Shown piece after piece: positions 25,753 through 34,506 of a stretch of 64,000 nt of DNA (position 1 is the stretch's first letter; each line of letters begins with the position of its first letter). The notes beneath the pieces are model-generated. The model searched no databases and was not told the DNA's origin. It saw nothing but the letters and a program-made list of their open reading frames with translations. The position numbers were made by a program, and so were the translations under genes. The stretch is from Longimicrobiales bacterium (lineage in GTDB: Bacteria > Gemmatimonadota > Gemmatimonadetes > Longimicrobiales > Gaopeijiaceae), in assembly GCA_028823235.1 (NCBI GenBank), contig JAPKBW010000002.1, positions 167,046 to 231,045 on the forward strand. The letters run 5' to 3'.

Positions 25753-26340
25753 ATGGCCTGCCGTCATCCGGCTTCTCTCCTCGCGCTTCTGACCCTTCTC
25801 GGAGGCTGCACGGCCACAGACGCAGTCCCGACGGAAGAGACTGGCCCTGCCGCTGCTCAATCTGAGCTCGCCAGCCTCGAGCGTGTCATGGCCAGCGCCC
25901 ACGAAAAGTTCACCGCCCTTGCCGAAGCGATACCCGAGGACGACCTGACCTGGCGTCCCATGGACAGTGTTCGGTCGGTTGAGGAAGTCTTCATTCATGT
26001 GGCCGCGGACAACTGGTTCGTCCCGGCGCTCATGGGATGGGAAGCCCCTGCCGAGACCGGTGTCACGAGCGATCAGGGCACGTTCCGCACGTACCAGGAG
26101 CGCGAGATGAGTCGTGACGAGATGCTCGCGGCTCTCGACGCGTCTTTCGTGTTCCTCCGGGAATCCATGTCTGAAAGCGCGAGTGATTTGGGTCGAGAGG
26201 TCGTGCTCGGTACGCCCACCACAGTGGGAGATGTTTGGGTCCGTGCCATTGTGCACTTACACGAGCACCTCGGGCAAAGCATCGCGTACGCGCGGTCGAA
26301 CGAAGTGGTGCCGCCGTGGAGTTTGCCCAGCGATGGCTGA
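25753..26340 (+). CDS. DinB-family lipoprotein
   Basis: ATG 25753 has GGAG upstream and gives 195 residues with a lipobox (LLTLLGGC). The mature part is a four-helix DinB/YfiT bundle: LERVMASAHEKFTALAEAIP, FIHVAADNWFVPALMG (first metal His), and VRAIVHLHEHLGQSIAYARS (last His pair). DinB-fold proteins bind a metal through three His and include thiol-dependent S-transferases. Its last 8 bases overlap the homocysteine methyltransferase gene. Confidence 0.85.
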   Translation: MACRHPASLLALLTLLGGCTATDAVPTEETGPAAAQSELASLERVMASAHEKFTALAEAIPEDDLTWRPMDSVRSVEEVFIHVAADNWFVPALMGWEAPAETGVTSDQGTFRTYQEREMSRDEMLAALDASFVFLRESMSESASDLGREVVLGTPTTVGDVWVRAIVHLHEHLGQSIAYARSNEVVPPWSLPSDG

Positions 26341-27268
26341 TCGGAAGAAGCCGATGAATCCATTTGGCCCCCTGCTCGAGGCGAAGGGCCATGTCGTTCT
26401 GGATGGCGGGCTCGCCACGGCGCTCGAGGCACGTGGCCTCGACTTGGACTCCCGGTTGTGGGCGTCGCGGTTGCTCCTCGAGAGGCCGGAAGAGATCAGA
26501 GGCGTACACACGGCCTATCTCGAGGCGGGTGCCGACTGCATTACCACCGCCTGCTATCAGGCTACCGTGCAGGGTTTCAGGGCGGCGGGGCTTGGGGAGT
26601 CGGATGCCCATCGCGCGCTGCTCAGGTCGTCCGACCTTGCCCTTGAGGCGCGGGCGCGGGCAGGTGCGAGCGACGCGCTGGTCGCGGCGAGCATCGGACC
26701 ATATGGCGCGTTCCTCGCGGACGGGTCGGAGTATGACGGGCGGTACGGCGTTGAGGGGGGCGTCCTTGATACGTTCCACCGCGATCGATTTTCGCTGCTG
26801 GCCGGTTCGGGGGTCGACCTGATGGCGTGTGAAACGATCCCCAGCGCTCTCGAGGCTGAGGTTCTTCTCCAGATTCTCGATGACCACCCAGGTGTCTGGG
26901 CGTGGCTGAGTTTCACGTGCCCGGACGGAGATTCGATTTCCGACGGGAGTGCGTTCATTGATGTAGTGTCCGCCTGTGCGGCGCACGATCGAGTAGCCGC
27001 GGTCGGCGTGAACTGCTCGTCACTGAAGCACGTCGTGTCGCTCATCTCTCTCGCTCGCACCGTCACTGATCTGCCACTGATCGCCTATCCCAACTCAGGT
27101 GAGCAGTACCATGCCGAGGACGGTACGTGGTCTGGAGCCGCCGAAGCCGAGCGCGGGTGGGTCCAGGGCATGCGTGCAGTCAGGGCTGCCGGAGCGATGA
27201 TTACCGGAGGATGTTGCCGGATTGGACCGGATATCATTCGAGAGTTGCGAGACGATATTGAGCGCTGA
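26333..27268 (+). CDS. Homocysteine S-methyltransferase family protein
   Basis: ATG 26333 gives 311 residues. The zinc-dependent methyltransferase barrel shows HVVLDGGLATALEARG at the start, GADCITTACYQATVQGF, ASIGPYGAFLADGSEY, AVGVNCSS (first zinc Cys) and ITGGCCRIGP (the adjacent Cys pair). This is the MmuM/YagD-like group that methylates homocysteine from S-methylmethionine or S-adenosylmethionine. Cytoplasmic. It is followed at 35 nt by the damaged doxX gene. Confidence 0.92.
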   Translation: MADRKKPMNPFGPLLEAKGHVVLDGGLATALEARGLDLDSRLWASRLLLERPEEIRGVHTAYLEAGADCITTACYQATVQGFRAAGLGESDAHRALLRSSDLALEARARAGASDALVAASIGPYGAFLADGSEYDGRYGVEGGVLDTFHRDRFSLLAGSGVDLMACETIPSALEAEVLLQILDDHPGVWAWLSFTCPDGDSISDGSAFIDVVSACAAHDRVAAVGVNCSSLKHVVSLISLARTVTDLPLIAYPNSGEQYHAEDGTWSGAAEAERGWVQGMRAVRAAGAMITGGCCRIGPDIIRELRDDIER

Positions 27269-27303
27269 GATTCAGCCTGACTGCTGTTAACCAAGGAGGC
27301 ACT

Positions 27304-27640
27304 GTGGAGAAGCTGGGTCCAAGCCGAGCCTGGAGCGTGTTGTTCGCCCGACTGGTGATCGGCCTGATGTTCTGCCAGGGAGCCGTGTGGCGTGCCTTTC
27401 GTTGAACTCATAAGGGTCAGCCTGGTCCTGCTCGGGCTCTGGAGACTTCCTGGATTGATTCTCCTCGGCGCAGTCCTGGTGACCATCACCGTCGGTTACC
27501 TAGTAGCCGAGCCGATCTTCTCGATTTCTGGACACATCTTTCCGCCGCTGTCCCTGGTGGTCTTCCTTCTGATTATTCCACAAGAGTGGGGCCGGTTAAG
27601 CGTGGACGAACGGCAGAAGTGTGGAGCGGCAGGCGCGTGA
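27304..27640 (+). pseudogene. DoxX-like gene with internal deletion and frame change
   Basis: A GTG at 27304 has a perfect AAGGAGG 4 nt upstream. The frame reads SRAWSVLFARLVIGLMFCQG and AVWRAFR, the N-terminal helix of a DoxX-type protein, then stops at TGA 27403-27405. The frame beginning at 27392 continues PFVELIRVSLVLLGLWRLPG, TVGYLVAEPIFSISGHIFPP, LVVFLLIIPQEWGRLSVDE, the C-terminal half of the same family. The ~30-40 residues expected between WRAF and PFVEL are missing. The shared bases GTGCCTTTCG read as consensus in both frames, suggesting deletion between short direct repeats. Not Sec: the frame after the TGA makes no sense. Confidence 0.72.
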
Positions 27641-27642
27641 CG

Positions 27643-27990
27643 ATGCCCGGATCACTGACTGCTGACCAGGTCTCCGAGCTTCGCATTGAGCTCGAACGTC
27701 AACTCAGCAAGCTCGCGAAGAGCATGAAAATCACGGACGAGGCGATGAAGACCGTGGAGCTGGACCAGTCCGCGGTCGGTCGACTCTCCCGTATCGATTC
27801 GTTGCAGAATCAGAGCCTCGCGAAAGGGCTTCGGGGTCGGGAGATCGTGCAGTTGTCACAAATCCGCGAAGCGCTGAAACGCCTTGAGGGTGGGACGTAC
27901 GGCACCTGCACGGCGTGTGGCGGATTCATTCCGTTCGAACGCCTCTTTGTGTTTCCTGAAGCGCCGGAGTGCGGCGCCTGCCTGGGCTGA
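27643..27990 (+). CDS. DksA/TraR-type zinc-finger protein
   Basis: ATG 27643 gives 115 residues. The N-terminal half is a coiled helical hairpin (LTADQVSELRIELERQLSKL; RGREIVQLSQIREALKRLEG), followed by the four-cysteine finger YGTCTACGGFIPFERL and PECGAC (C89, C92, C110, C113). DksA/TraR proteins insert into the RNA polymerase secondary channel and modulate initiation, often with ppGpp; this short version could also be a more general regulator. It lies intact between two damaged genes. Confidence 0.9.
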   Translation: MPGSLTADQVSELRIELERQLSKLAKSMKITDEAMKTVELDQSAVGRLSRIDSLQNQSLAKGLRGREIVQLSQIREALKRLEGGTYGTCTACGGFIPFERLFVFPEAPECGACLG

Positions 27991-28003
27991 CAGGAGCGAT
28001 TCC

Positions 28004-28380
28004 TTGAGGTCCGAAGCGAAGGCGGCTCTGGAGTACCTCGACGAACTCCTGTCTGAGGGTCGAGCGACGATCGTTATCCATCTATCCGAAGGCTTCGAAG
28101 GAACGATGAACTGGGGAATCGTCAGCGGTCAGGTGCCCTTATGGCTGTGTATCTGTCAGCTATCTCCGCTGATGACGACGCTCGAGAACATTCGGCCTCG
28201 GAGTACCGCGTGACAGGGAAGTGCTACGACATGGGCCAGTCGCGTGTCCGCTTTCGGAACGTTGATTACGTGCCACTCGATGTGATCGGCGACGCCCTCG
28301 AGGCGATCCCTCTGGATCAGTTCGTTACGACGTACGAGGCGGTGAGAAGCGCTGTGCGCGATCAGAAGAAAAAAGCCTGA
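28004..28380 (+). pseudogene. DUF1801 gene with internal deletion
   Basis: A TTG at 28004 preceded by AGGAG starts the N-terminal half of a DUF1801 protein (ALEYLDELLSEGRATIVIHL; SEGFEGTMNWGIVSGQVPL). This frame then runs into non-homologous sequence. From about 28141 another frame carries the C-terminal half (MAVYLSAISADDDAREHSAS; YRVTGKCYDMGQSRVRF; YVPLDVIGDALEAIPLDQF). In intact relatives the two parts are joined by ~25-30 residues, so a segment is deleted and the frame shifted. The downstream ORF might still be translated alone, but it lacks half the domain. Confidence 0.75.
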
Positions 28381-28424
28381 GGGCCGATATCGATACGAGA
28401 GAGTCGTCGTCCACTCCAGATCGA

Positions 28425-29204
28425 TTGACGGTGGCTGCCGCTGCTGCTGCGGTCGTCTCGGTTAGCGTCGCGCTCCATGAAGCAACTCGCCTGCTTGCCA
28501 CCTTAGCGGTTGGGGGTGAACCGACTTTACTTCTGAGCACAGGGCTCCAGGGCGACTGGTCCGGCCTGTCCGATGCGGGATATGTCGCCCTCGGCGTGAG
28601 CGGTTCGGTGGCTAGCGGGATACTCGCGCTGGTCGGATGGAGGCTCGCGCAGCGTGGGGTGGGAAGCCCCACCATGGTCGCCGTCACTGGTTGGCTCCTG
28701 TTCGCAGTCAATGCGTGGCTGCCGACTGTGCATCTCGTACTTTCGCCGCTGCTGGAGTTCGGAGACTGGATGGCGATCATCGATCGATTCCCCAATCGGA
28801 ATCCCCTTCGTGCGAGCCTGATCGTCACTGGACTGTTTATCTCGGGCCTGGTCTGGAAAGAGACCGTGCCATCGCTCGCCCGCGTCATCGGAAATGGCAA
28901 TGCTATGGATCGTCGGGCTCGTGCTCTCCGGCTTGTTCGGGCCGCATGGCTCGCAACAGGTGTGGTTGCGGGCGTGGCCGCGCTTCTTGGTCCAGACCCT
29001 CGCGCAGCCCTGCTCGCCGTCGCGCTTGCCGGCACCTGGGGCTCTATGTGGCCGATTCTCGTGGCAGGTCGGCGTGTCGGCGGACACCCCGTTCCAGGCG
29101 ACCCACTCCGGCTTCGGCGGTCTCTCCCGGTGATCGCAGGTGGTATCGTCGTAGCGGTCGCGTTCGTGGTCCTGCTGGGCTCGGGAATTCCGCTCAGCCA
29201 CTGA
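28425..29204 (+). CDS. Polytopic membrane protein with degenerate HExxH-like start
   Basis: A 259-residue protein from a TTG at 28425 with no clear ribosome site; an upstream start is possible. About six hydrophobic segments. The first helix ends in SVALHEATRLLATLAVGG, positioned like the HExxH of M50 site-2 proteases, but the second His is Arg. Next come YVALGVSGSVASGILALVGW, WLLFAVNAWLPTV, and three C-terminal helices. I suspect an M50-like membrane scaffold that has lost the zinc site, but family membership is uncertain. Confidence 0.65.
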   Translation: MTVAAAAAAVVSVSVALHEATRLLATLAVGGEPTLLLSTGLQGDWSGLSDAGYVALGVSGSVASGILALVGWRLAQRGVGSPTMVAVTGWLLFAVNAWLPTVHLVLSPLLEFGDWMAIIDRFPNRNPLRASLIVTGLFISGLVWKETVPSLARVIGNGNAMDRRARALRLVRAAWLATGVVAGVAALLGPDPRAALLAVALAGTWGSMWPILVAGRRVGGHPVPGDPLRLRRSLPVIAGGIVVAVAFVVLLGSGIPLSH

Positions 29205-29271
29205 TCTCTTGTCGGCGTCCCGTGCCGCCTCTAGGCTGTTCGTCCGTCGCTCAGTGTACCGGAGATATCTC

Positions 29272-31872
29272 ATGAAGTCGCATCGCATCGCCCTTCGCCT
29301 CGCTCTGACGATCATCGTCACAGCGTTGGCCCTTACTGCCACGATTCCGTCCGCGGTTGTGGCGCAGGCGATTCCAACGCCTGAAGAGTTCTTTGGGCAT
29401 CAGATGGGTGCGGACAGGCAGCTGGCTCGCTGGGATCGACTCGTTGAGTACTACGAGCTGATCGGCTCGATGAGTGATCGGTTCGTCATCGACCACGTGG
29501 GAAACTCGACACTCGGGAATCCGTTCCTGATTATCTACGCGTCGGCCGCCGAGAACCTGGCCCAGCTCGATGAGATAAAGGAGATGAACGCCGTCCTCGC
29601 CGATCCGCGCGGGCATTCGCAGGCACAGGTCGACAACGCCATCGAAAATGGGAAGGTCGTGTTCGTGCAGTCGTATGCGCTGCACTCCACAGAGGTCGCC
29701 GCGAGTCAGTCGGCAGCGGAGATCATGTATCTCTACGCGACGCGCACCGACGACGAGATGCAGCAGATCCTCGACGAGACTGTGTCGATTCTGATCCCGG
29801 GCATGAATCCGGACGGCAATATCATCGTTACCGACTGGTACAATCAGTGGGTCGGAACCGAGTATGAGGGTGAGGACCCGCCCGAGCTCTATCACCACTT
29901 TATCGGGCACGACAACAACCGCGACGCGTTCATGCAGAACACCGTCGAGTCGCAGTACGTCGCCAACATCATGTTCCGTGAGTGGGTGCCGCAGGCCTAC
30001 ATCGATCACCACCAGATGGGCCCGTTCACGGCGCGCATCGTGCTCCCGCCGTATGCCGAGCCGATTCGTCCTGAAGCCGATCCCCTCGTGTGGCGTGAGA
30101 TGGCGTGGTACGGATCACAGATGGCGTATAAGATGGACGAGGAAGAGCTCGTGGGCGCGATCGGTGCGGCGATCTACTCCGGTTGGGGCCACTTCGGCTT
30201 CCACTGGATTACGCCCTTTCACAACATTGCGGGGATGCTGACCGAGTCGGCGAGCGCGCGTCTGGCGACTCCGTTGTATGTGCACCCGGACCAACTTGGC
30301 GGGTCGCGTCAGTTCCCGGAGTACGAGTCGCAGACCACGTTCCCAAGCGTGTGGGAAGGCGGCTGGTGGCACGTCCGTGACATCGTGGAGCGCCAGATCG
30401 TCGCGACGTTCTCGCCACTTGAGCTCGCTTCGAAGAATCGCGAGACGGTTCTCCGAAATGCCTACAACAAGGCGTCGCGGCAGACGCAGCGCGGCATCGA
30501 CGGTGAGGTGAAGGCCTACGTTATTCCCGCCGACCAGCACGACCCGCTCACCATGCAGAAAATGGTGAACAAGTTGATCCTCCAGGGAATCACGGTGGAT
30601 CGTGCCACGCGCGACTTCGAGCACGAAGGGCATGCCTATACAAGCGGCAGCTACGTGGTTTCGATGGCACAGCCGAAGAGAGGCCTCATCCGCTGGCTGC
30701 TCGGCCGGACGTTCTATCCGGACAACACCTATACCCGCGACCGTGAGGGCAATCCGATTCGCCCGTACGACATGACTACGGACAACATTTCCGAGTTCAT
30801 GGGAGTGAATGTCGAGCCGGTCGGTTCGGCAATCGTGGCTGCGATGACCCGGTTGACGTCGGAGATCGATCCGAGCGGAACGGTTGCTGTGGGTGCGCGT
30901 GGGTATGTACTGGATGGCCGCCTGAACGATTCGTTCGAAGCGGTGAACATGCTCTTCGCAGCGGGCGCCGACGTAAGCCGCGCCAGCGCGAACGGCGACG
31001 GCTTTCGGATGGGTGATTTCATCGTCGAGCCTGGTGCCGACGCTACGGCGGTCCGCGACATCGCGGAGGAGACCGGTGTAGACTTTACTGCGCTCAACGG
31101 TGACGGGTCGGGCAGCACCTACCCGATGTCCCAGCAGCGGATCGGCATGTTCCAGCGCCACTACGGCGGCAACATGGACGAAGGCTGGACGCGCCTCCTT
31201 CTCGAGGACTTCTCCTACCCGTACAGCACGATCATGGACGCCGAGATTCTGCGCGGTGACCTGCACGAGCGCTGGGACGTCATCGTCCTGCCTGCCGACT
31301 CGCGGAGCATGATGGTGGCGGGCGGTAACGCCGAGTCGACGCCACCTGACTACCGGAGTGGCTTCGGTGACGAAGGGGTGGAGGCGCTCGACGCTTTCGT
31401 GGAGAACGGAGGAACACTCGTGACCTTTGCTCAGGCGGGTGATCTGGCGCTCGAGGACTTCGACATTCCTGTCCAAAACGCAGTCGATGGAATCTGGGGC
31501 AACGAATTCTGGGCCCCCGGCGCGACGCTGCGCATGAAGATCGACAACACGAATCCCTACACGTACGGCATGCCGGAGTACGGGTTGGCTACATATCTGG
31601 CCGGCGGCCAGGTGTACGAAACGGTCCGTGGTGCACGCAGCGCCGATGTGACTCGACTGGGCACATACCTCAATCGCGACATCCTCGAGAGCGGCTGGCT
31701 GCTCGGTGAGGAGACCATCGCGAACAAGGCGGCCATGGTCGCGGTGGACAAGGGTGAGGGCTCGATCCTCATGCTGGGCTTTCGGACACAGCACCGGGCA
31801 CAGACCCACGGGACCTACAAGCTGTTGTTCAATGCCTTGATGGAGCGGAGAATCAGCCGGCCAATTTCCTAG
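29272..31872 (+). CDS. Secreted M14-type zinc carboxypeptidase with GATase-like C-domain
   Basis: ATG 29272 follows GGAG and gives 866 residues with a signal peptide (cleavage near VVAQA). The peptidase M14 fold is shown by H138xxE141 (HSTEVAAS), PGMNPDGN, DNNRDAF (Asn/Arg substrate carboxylate binding, 214-220) and DHHQMG (zinc His about 246). The last ~280 residues resemble a class I glutamine-amidotransferase-like or ThuA-type domain (LHERWDVIVLPADSRSMM; DEGVEALDAFVENGGTLVTF). M14 enzymes cleave C-terminal residues; the fused domain probably contributes to substrate binding. Paralogue at 53593-56343. Confidence 0.88.
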   Translation: MKSHRIALRLALTIIVTALALTATIPSAVVAQAIPTPEEFFGHQMGADRQLARWDRLVEYYELIGSMSDRFVIDHVGNSTLGNPFLIIYASAAENLAQLDEIKEMNAVLADPRGHSQAQVDNAIENGKVVFVQSYALHSTEVAASQSAAEIMYLYATRTDDEMQQILDETVSILIPGMNPDGNIIVTDWYNQWVGTEYEGEDPPELYHHFIGHDNNRDAFMQNTVESQYVANIMFREWVPQAYIDHHQMGPFTARIVLPPYAEPIRPEADPLVWREMAWYGSQMAYKMDEEELVGAIGAAIYSGWGHFGFHWITPFHNIAGMLTESASARLATPLYVHPDQLGGSRQFPEYESQTTFPSVWEGGWWHVRDIVERQIVATFSPLELASKNRETVLRNAYNKASRQTQRGIDGEVKAYVIPADQHDPLTMQKMVNKLILQGITVDRATRDFEHEGHAYTSGSYVVSMAQPKRGLIRWLLGRTFYPDNTYTRDREGNPIRPYDMTTDNISEFMGVNVEPVGSAIVAAMTRLTSEIDPSGTVAVGARGYVLDGRLNDSFEAVNMLFAAGADVSRASANGDGFRMGDFIVEPGADATAVRDIAEETGVDFTALNGDGSGSTYPMSQQRIGMFQRHYGGNMDEGWTRLLLEDFSYPYSTIMDAEILRGDLHERWDVIVLPADSRSMMVAGGNAESTPPDYRSGFGDEGVEALDAFVENGGTLVTFAQAGDLALEDFDIPVQNAVDGIWGNEFWAPGATLRMKIDNTNPYTYGMPEYGLATYLAGGQVYETVRGARSADVTRLGTYLNRDILESGWLLGEETIANKAAMVAVDKGEGSILMLGFRTQHRAQTHGTYKLLFNALMERRISRPIS

Positions 31873-31879
31873 GCGAGAG

Positions 31880-32557
31880 TCAACTCCCGGGGGTCACTGT
31901 AACGCTGATAATCCGTGTCAGCTCGGGGAACTCTTCGTCGAAATACGGATTGCCCCGGGCAGCCGCCATCGCCTGGTACGGGCCTTCGCCACGCGGAGGC
32001 CCGTCGCCGTAGGCTGCATAGAACGCGTCGACGACGTCCATGCCCTCGACGACCTCTCCGAACGGGACAAAGCCTTCTCCGTCGAGCTGAGTGTTGTCTT
32101 TGTAGTTTATGAACACCTCGCTCGTCCGTGTGTGGAGTCCGCCTTTTGCGAAGGTGACGCTTCCGCGTGTGTTCGATTCCTTGGCTGGGTCGTCGACGAG
32201 GTATTCGCTCTTCCACGCCTGATTTACATAGGGATCTCCGTTCAGCCCCCACTGCGCCATGAAATTCTCCAGGACCCGGTAGATACGGACGTCATCGTAG
32301 AACCCGCCGTCGGCCAGGTTGTAAAAGCGGTCCGCACCAATGGGAGCCCACGCGCGGTGGACCTGGATCACGACGTTCCCGGCGCTCGTCTCCAATGCGA
32401 CCCGATACGCGTCAGGAGCCTGCTCGGCGTAGTTACTCGTTCGGAGGAGAGGACTGCGCACCACGGCGGTCGCGTCGTCACCGTCTGACCCGCCACCGCA
32501 GCCACTGGCGAGCGCAAGGAGGAGGAGGGCGCATCCTGATGCGAATGATCGTGACAT
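31880..32557 (-). CDS. Cyclophilin-type peptidyl-prolyl isomerase lipoprotein
   Basis: ATG 32557 gives 225 residues with a lipoprotein signal (ALLLLALASGC). Cyclophilin landmarks are YRVALETSAGNVVIQVHRAW, APIGADRFYNLADGGFYDDV, RIYRVLENFMAQWGLNG (catalytic Arg and the F-M-x-Q positions kept), NTRGSVTFAKGGLHTRTSEV and FINY. An ordinary PPIase active site is more nearly intact here than in the paralogue at 25032. Its 3' end is 7 bp from that of the convergent M14 peptidase gene. Confidence 0.9.
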   Translation of the reverse strand: MSRSFASGCALLLLALASGCGGGSDGDDATAVVRSPLLRTSNYAEQAPDAYRVALETSAGNVVIQVHRAWAPIGADRFYNLADGGFYDDVRIYRVLENFMAQWGLNGDPYVNQAWKSEYLVDDPAKESNTRGSVTFAKGGLHTRTSEVFINYKDNTQLDGEGFVPFGEVVEGMDVVDAFYAAYGDGPPRGEGPYQAMAAARGNPYFDEEFPELTRIISVTVTPGS

Positions 32558-32703
32558 TCCAGCAGCTCCGTAGTGTGCGATGAATTCGAGCCCCATCGTG
32601 ACCGTCAATGGTGCGCACATCCGGCACCATCTTGCAATTCGGCCGAACGGTCGGGAGTGTACGGCACCTCGGTCGACAGCGAACCATTCATTCTAGCGAC
32701 TCC

Positions 32704-33759
32704 ATGATCGACCTCAGAAGCGATACCGTCACCAAGCCCTCGCCCTCCATGCGTCAGGCGATGGCCTCCGCTGAGGTCGGAGATGATGTGTACAGTGACG
32801 ACCCAACAGTGAATGCTCTGGAGGAGCGGGTCGCGGACATGCTTGGTAAGGAGTCAGCCGTGTTTGTGCCGACGGGGAGCATGTCGAACCAGATCGCGAT
32901 TCGGACCCATACGGAGCCGGGTGATCTCGTCCTGCTCGACAGGCATGCGCACATCGTTCTCAACGAAGGCGGTGGAGCGGCGGCTCTCAGCGGGGTTACG
33001 ATGAGGCCGCTCGCCGGAGCCGGCGGCGTCTTCACACCGGAAGATGTGGTTCAGGCGCTGGGGCAGGCACATCGGTTCAACCCGCCGACGCTTCCCTCGC
33101 CGCCGACGCTTCTGTGTCTCGAGAACACCCACAACTCGGGCGGCGGAACTGTATGGTCACTTGAGCACCTGCACGCGGTGTGCGCGGTGGGTCGTGAGCA
33201 TGGCCTGACGCTGCACCTCGATGGAGCCCGTCTCTGGCATGCAACCGCAGCTTCCGGAGTATCGGAGAGGGATTACTCGGAGCCCTTCGACACGGTGAAC
33301 GTCTGCTTCAGCAAGGGCCTCGGAGCGCCTATCGGCTCCGCGCTGGTCGGTCCGAAGCCGGTGATCGAACGAGCTAGGCGTTTTAAGCAGCAGTATGGCG
33401 GCGGTATGCGGCAGTCGGGGATCCTCGCGGCCGCCGCCCTGTACGCCCTCGATCACCATCGTGCTGAGCTGTCGCGAGATGTCGAGAACGCCCGCCGATT
33501 AGCCGAGAGCCTCGCGGCTTACGATGCGGTCGGCCTGGATACGAGCACGGTCCAGTCGAACATTGTGCGCTTCGAAGTGAAGATGGACTCAGGGGTCTTC
33601 GCCACACGGTGTCATGAACGTGGTGTTTACATGCTTCCCAACGGTCAGCATGGCGTGCGTGCGGTTCTTCACCGCGATATCGCGGATGCCGACGTTGCCG
33701 CCGCCGTGGACATCATGAGCACGGTTCTCGATGAAGAGCAGGCTAGCCGAGTCGGGTGA
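32704..33759 (+). CDS. Low-specificity L-threonine aldolase (PLP enzyme)
   Basis: ATG 32704 gives 351 residues starting [20 protein letters not shown], the invariant opening of threonine aldolases. [47 protein letters not shown] and [14 protein letters not shown] (PLP lysine in FSKGLG) are all intact. The enzyme splits threonine or allo-threonine into glycine and acetaldehyde. Cytoplasmic; probably monocistronic, with about 150 bp of divergent upstream region shared with the cyclophilin gene. Confidence 0.93.
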   Translation: MIDLRSDTVTKPSPSMRQAMASAEVGDDVYSDDPTVNALEERVADMLGKESAVFVPTGSMSNQIAIRTHTEPGDLVLLDRHAHIVLNEGGGAAALSGVTMRPLAGAGGVFTPEDVVQALGQAHRFNPPTLPSPPTLLCLENTHNSGGGTVWSLEHLHAVCAVGREHGLTLHLDGARLWHATAASGVSERDYSEPFDTVNVCFSKGLGAPIGSALVGPKPVIERARRFKQQYGGGMRQSGILAAAALYALDHHRAELSRDVENARRLAESLAAYDAVGLDTSTVQSNIVRFEVKMDSGVFATRCHERGVYMLPNGQHGVRAVLHRDIADADVAAAVDIMSTVLDEEQASRVG

Positions 33760-33762
33760 CCT

Positions 33763-34070
33763 GTGTTCGACGTCCGGCTGCATGAAATGCCTGGGGCATT
33801 CCTCGACCGTGGCGGCGCCTGGCTCGAAGAAGAGGAAGCGCGATATCGCCTAATCCTGAGTCTCGCCCGGGGGCGGGCTGCGGGTCACCCGTCAGCATCG
33901 CCGTCGCACAGGTCACCGGACCGGGAGTGTGTGTCGGCTACGTCTACACACCACCGGAGCTCCGTGGGCGTGGTTATGCGAGCCGTCTCGTGGCGTTTCT
34001 GAGTCAGAAGATGTTGGATGCTGGCTGTGCGTTATGCGTGTTGTACACGGCCCCCCGAATCCGGGCATAG
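33763..34070 (+). pseudogene. GNAT acetyltransferase remnant
   Basis: From GTG 33763 one frame reads FDVRLHEMPGAFLDRGGAWL and EEEEARYRLILSLARGRAAG, the start of a GNAT of the type ending YTPPxxRGxGYAS. From 33891 a different frame reads GPGVCVGYVYTPPELRGRGY and ASRLVAFLSQKMLDAG, motif A of the same family, then LCVLYT. Roughly 100 residues between the two parts are missing, as is everything after LYT (normally DLANPTSNxIY). The 3' break coincides with the break in the convergent methyltransferase-like remnant. Confidence 0.75.
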
Positions 34071-34433
34071 ATACCCTCGTTGAGCAATTTCCCGGTCGAC
34101 CCGTCCGAAGCCAGCTCGGGGAGTCCGACCAGGATGCGCATCGACAAATGCCTCCGCCGCCCGAGCGTGATCGAGAACGAGGCAGTGCCCAGCAGGATTG
34201 CAAGCAAGGGGAGCCCGGGCTGGGTGCCATAGTCTGCTATGAGCACGGTGTCGCAGAAGCTCACGAGGACGAGCACCACCTGCACGATTGCGAGTCCATC
34301 ATGATCGACAGCGTGGCTCCCGCACCGACCTTCCCCAGAAATTCACGAATGGGTGCAGAAAGAACCACCAGACCATCCCCGGAGCGACCGCAACCACTAC
34401 GAGAACCCCGACGACGTATCTCGCCTTATCCAT
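34056..34433 (-). pseudogene. Isoprenylcysteine/phospholipid methyltransferase-like remnant
   Basis: ATG 34433 with an AGAGGTG site begins MDKARYVVGVLVVVAVAPGM and VWWFLLHPFVNFW, then the frame shifts. Continuing in two other frames: GKVGAGATLSIM, then LIADYGTQPGLPLLAILLG, RRRHLSMRILVGLPELASDG, KLLNEGIYARIR. The intact family continues with HPRY and two more helices carrying the SAM site; here the sequence ends at YARIR and joins the 3' end of the GNAT remnant. Two frameshifts plus loss of the catalytic C-terminus make this a clear pseudogene. Confidence 0.7.
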
Positions 34434-34506
34434 GACGCACCTCTTGTGTGGCCTAGGGGCAGGGGTGACGATGTTGCTCCGAACAATAGGCCCCCTGGAG
34501 GCTCCT

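Noticed and set aside
27403..27405. TGA in the DoxX gene as a third selenocysteine codon
   Set aside because: The frame after this TGA is not protein-like; the homologous continuation lies in another frame, so it is a deletion, not recoding.
28141..28380. Separate small gene encoding a complete protein
   Set aside because: It matches only the C-terminal half of DUF1801, with the N-terminal half found just upstream in a different frame.
30115..31809. 564-codon antisense ORF opposite the M14 peptidase
   Set aside because: Arg/His-rich composition typical of the complementary frame of a GC-rich gene; the plus strand is a clear protease.
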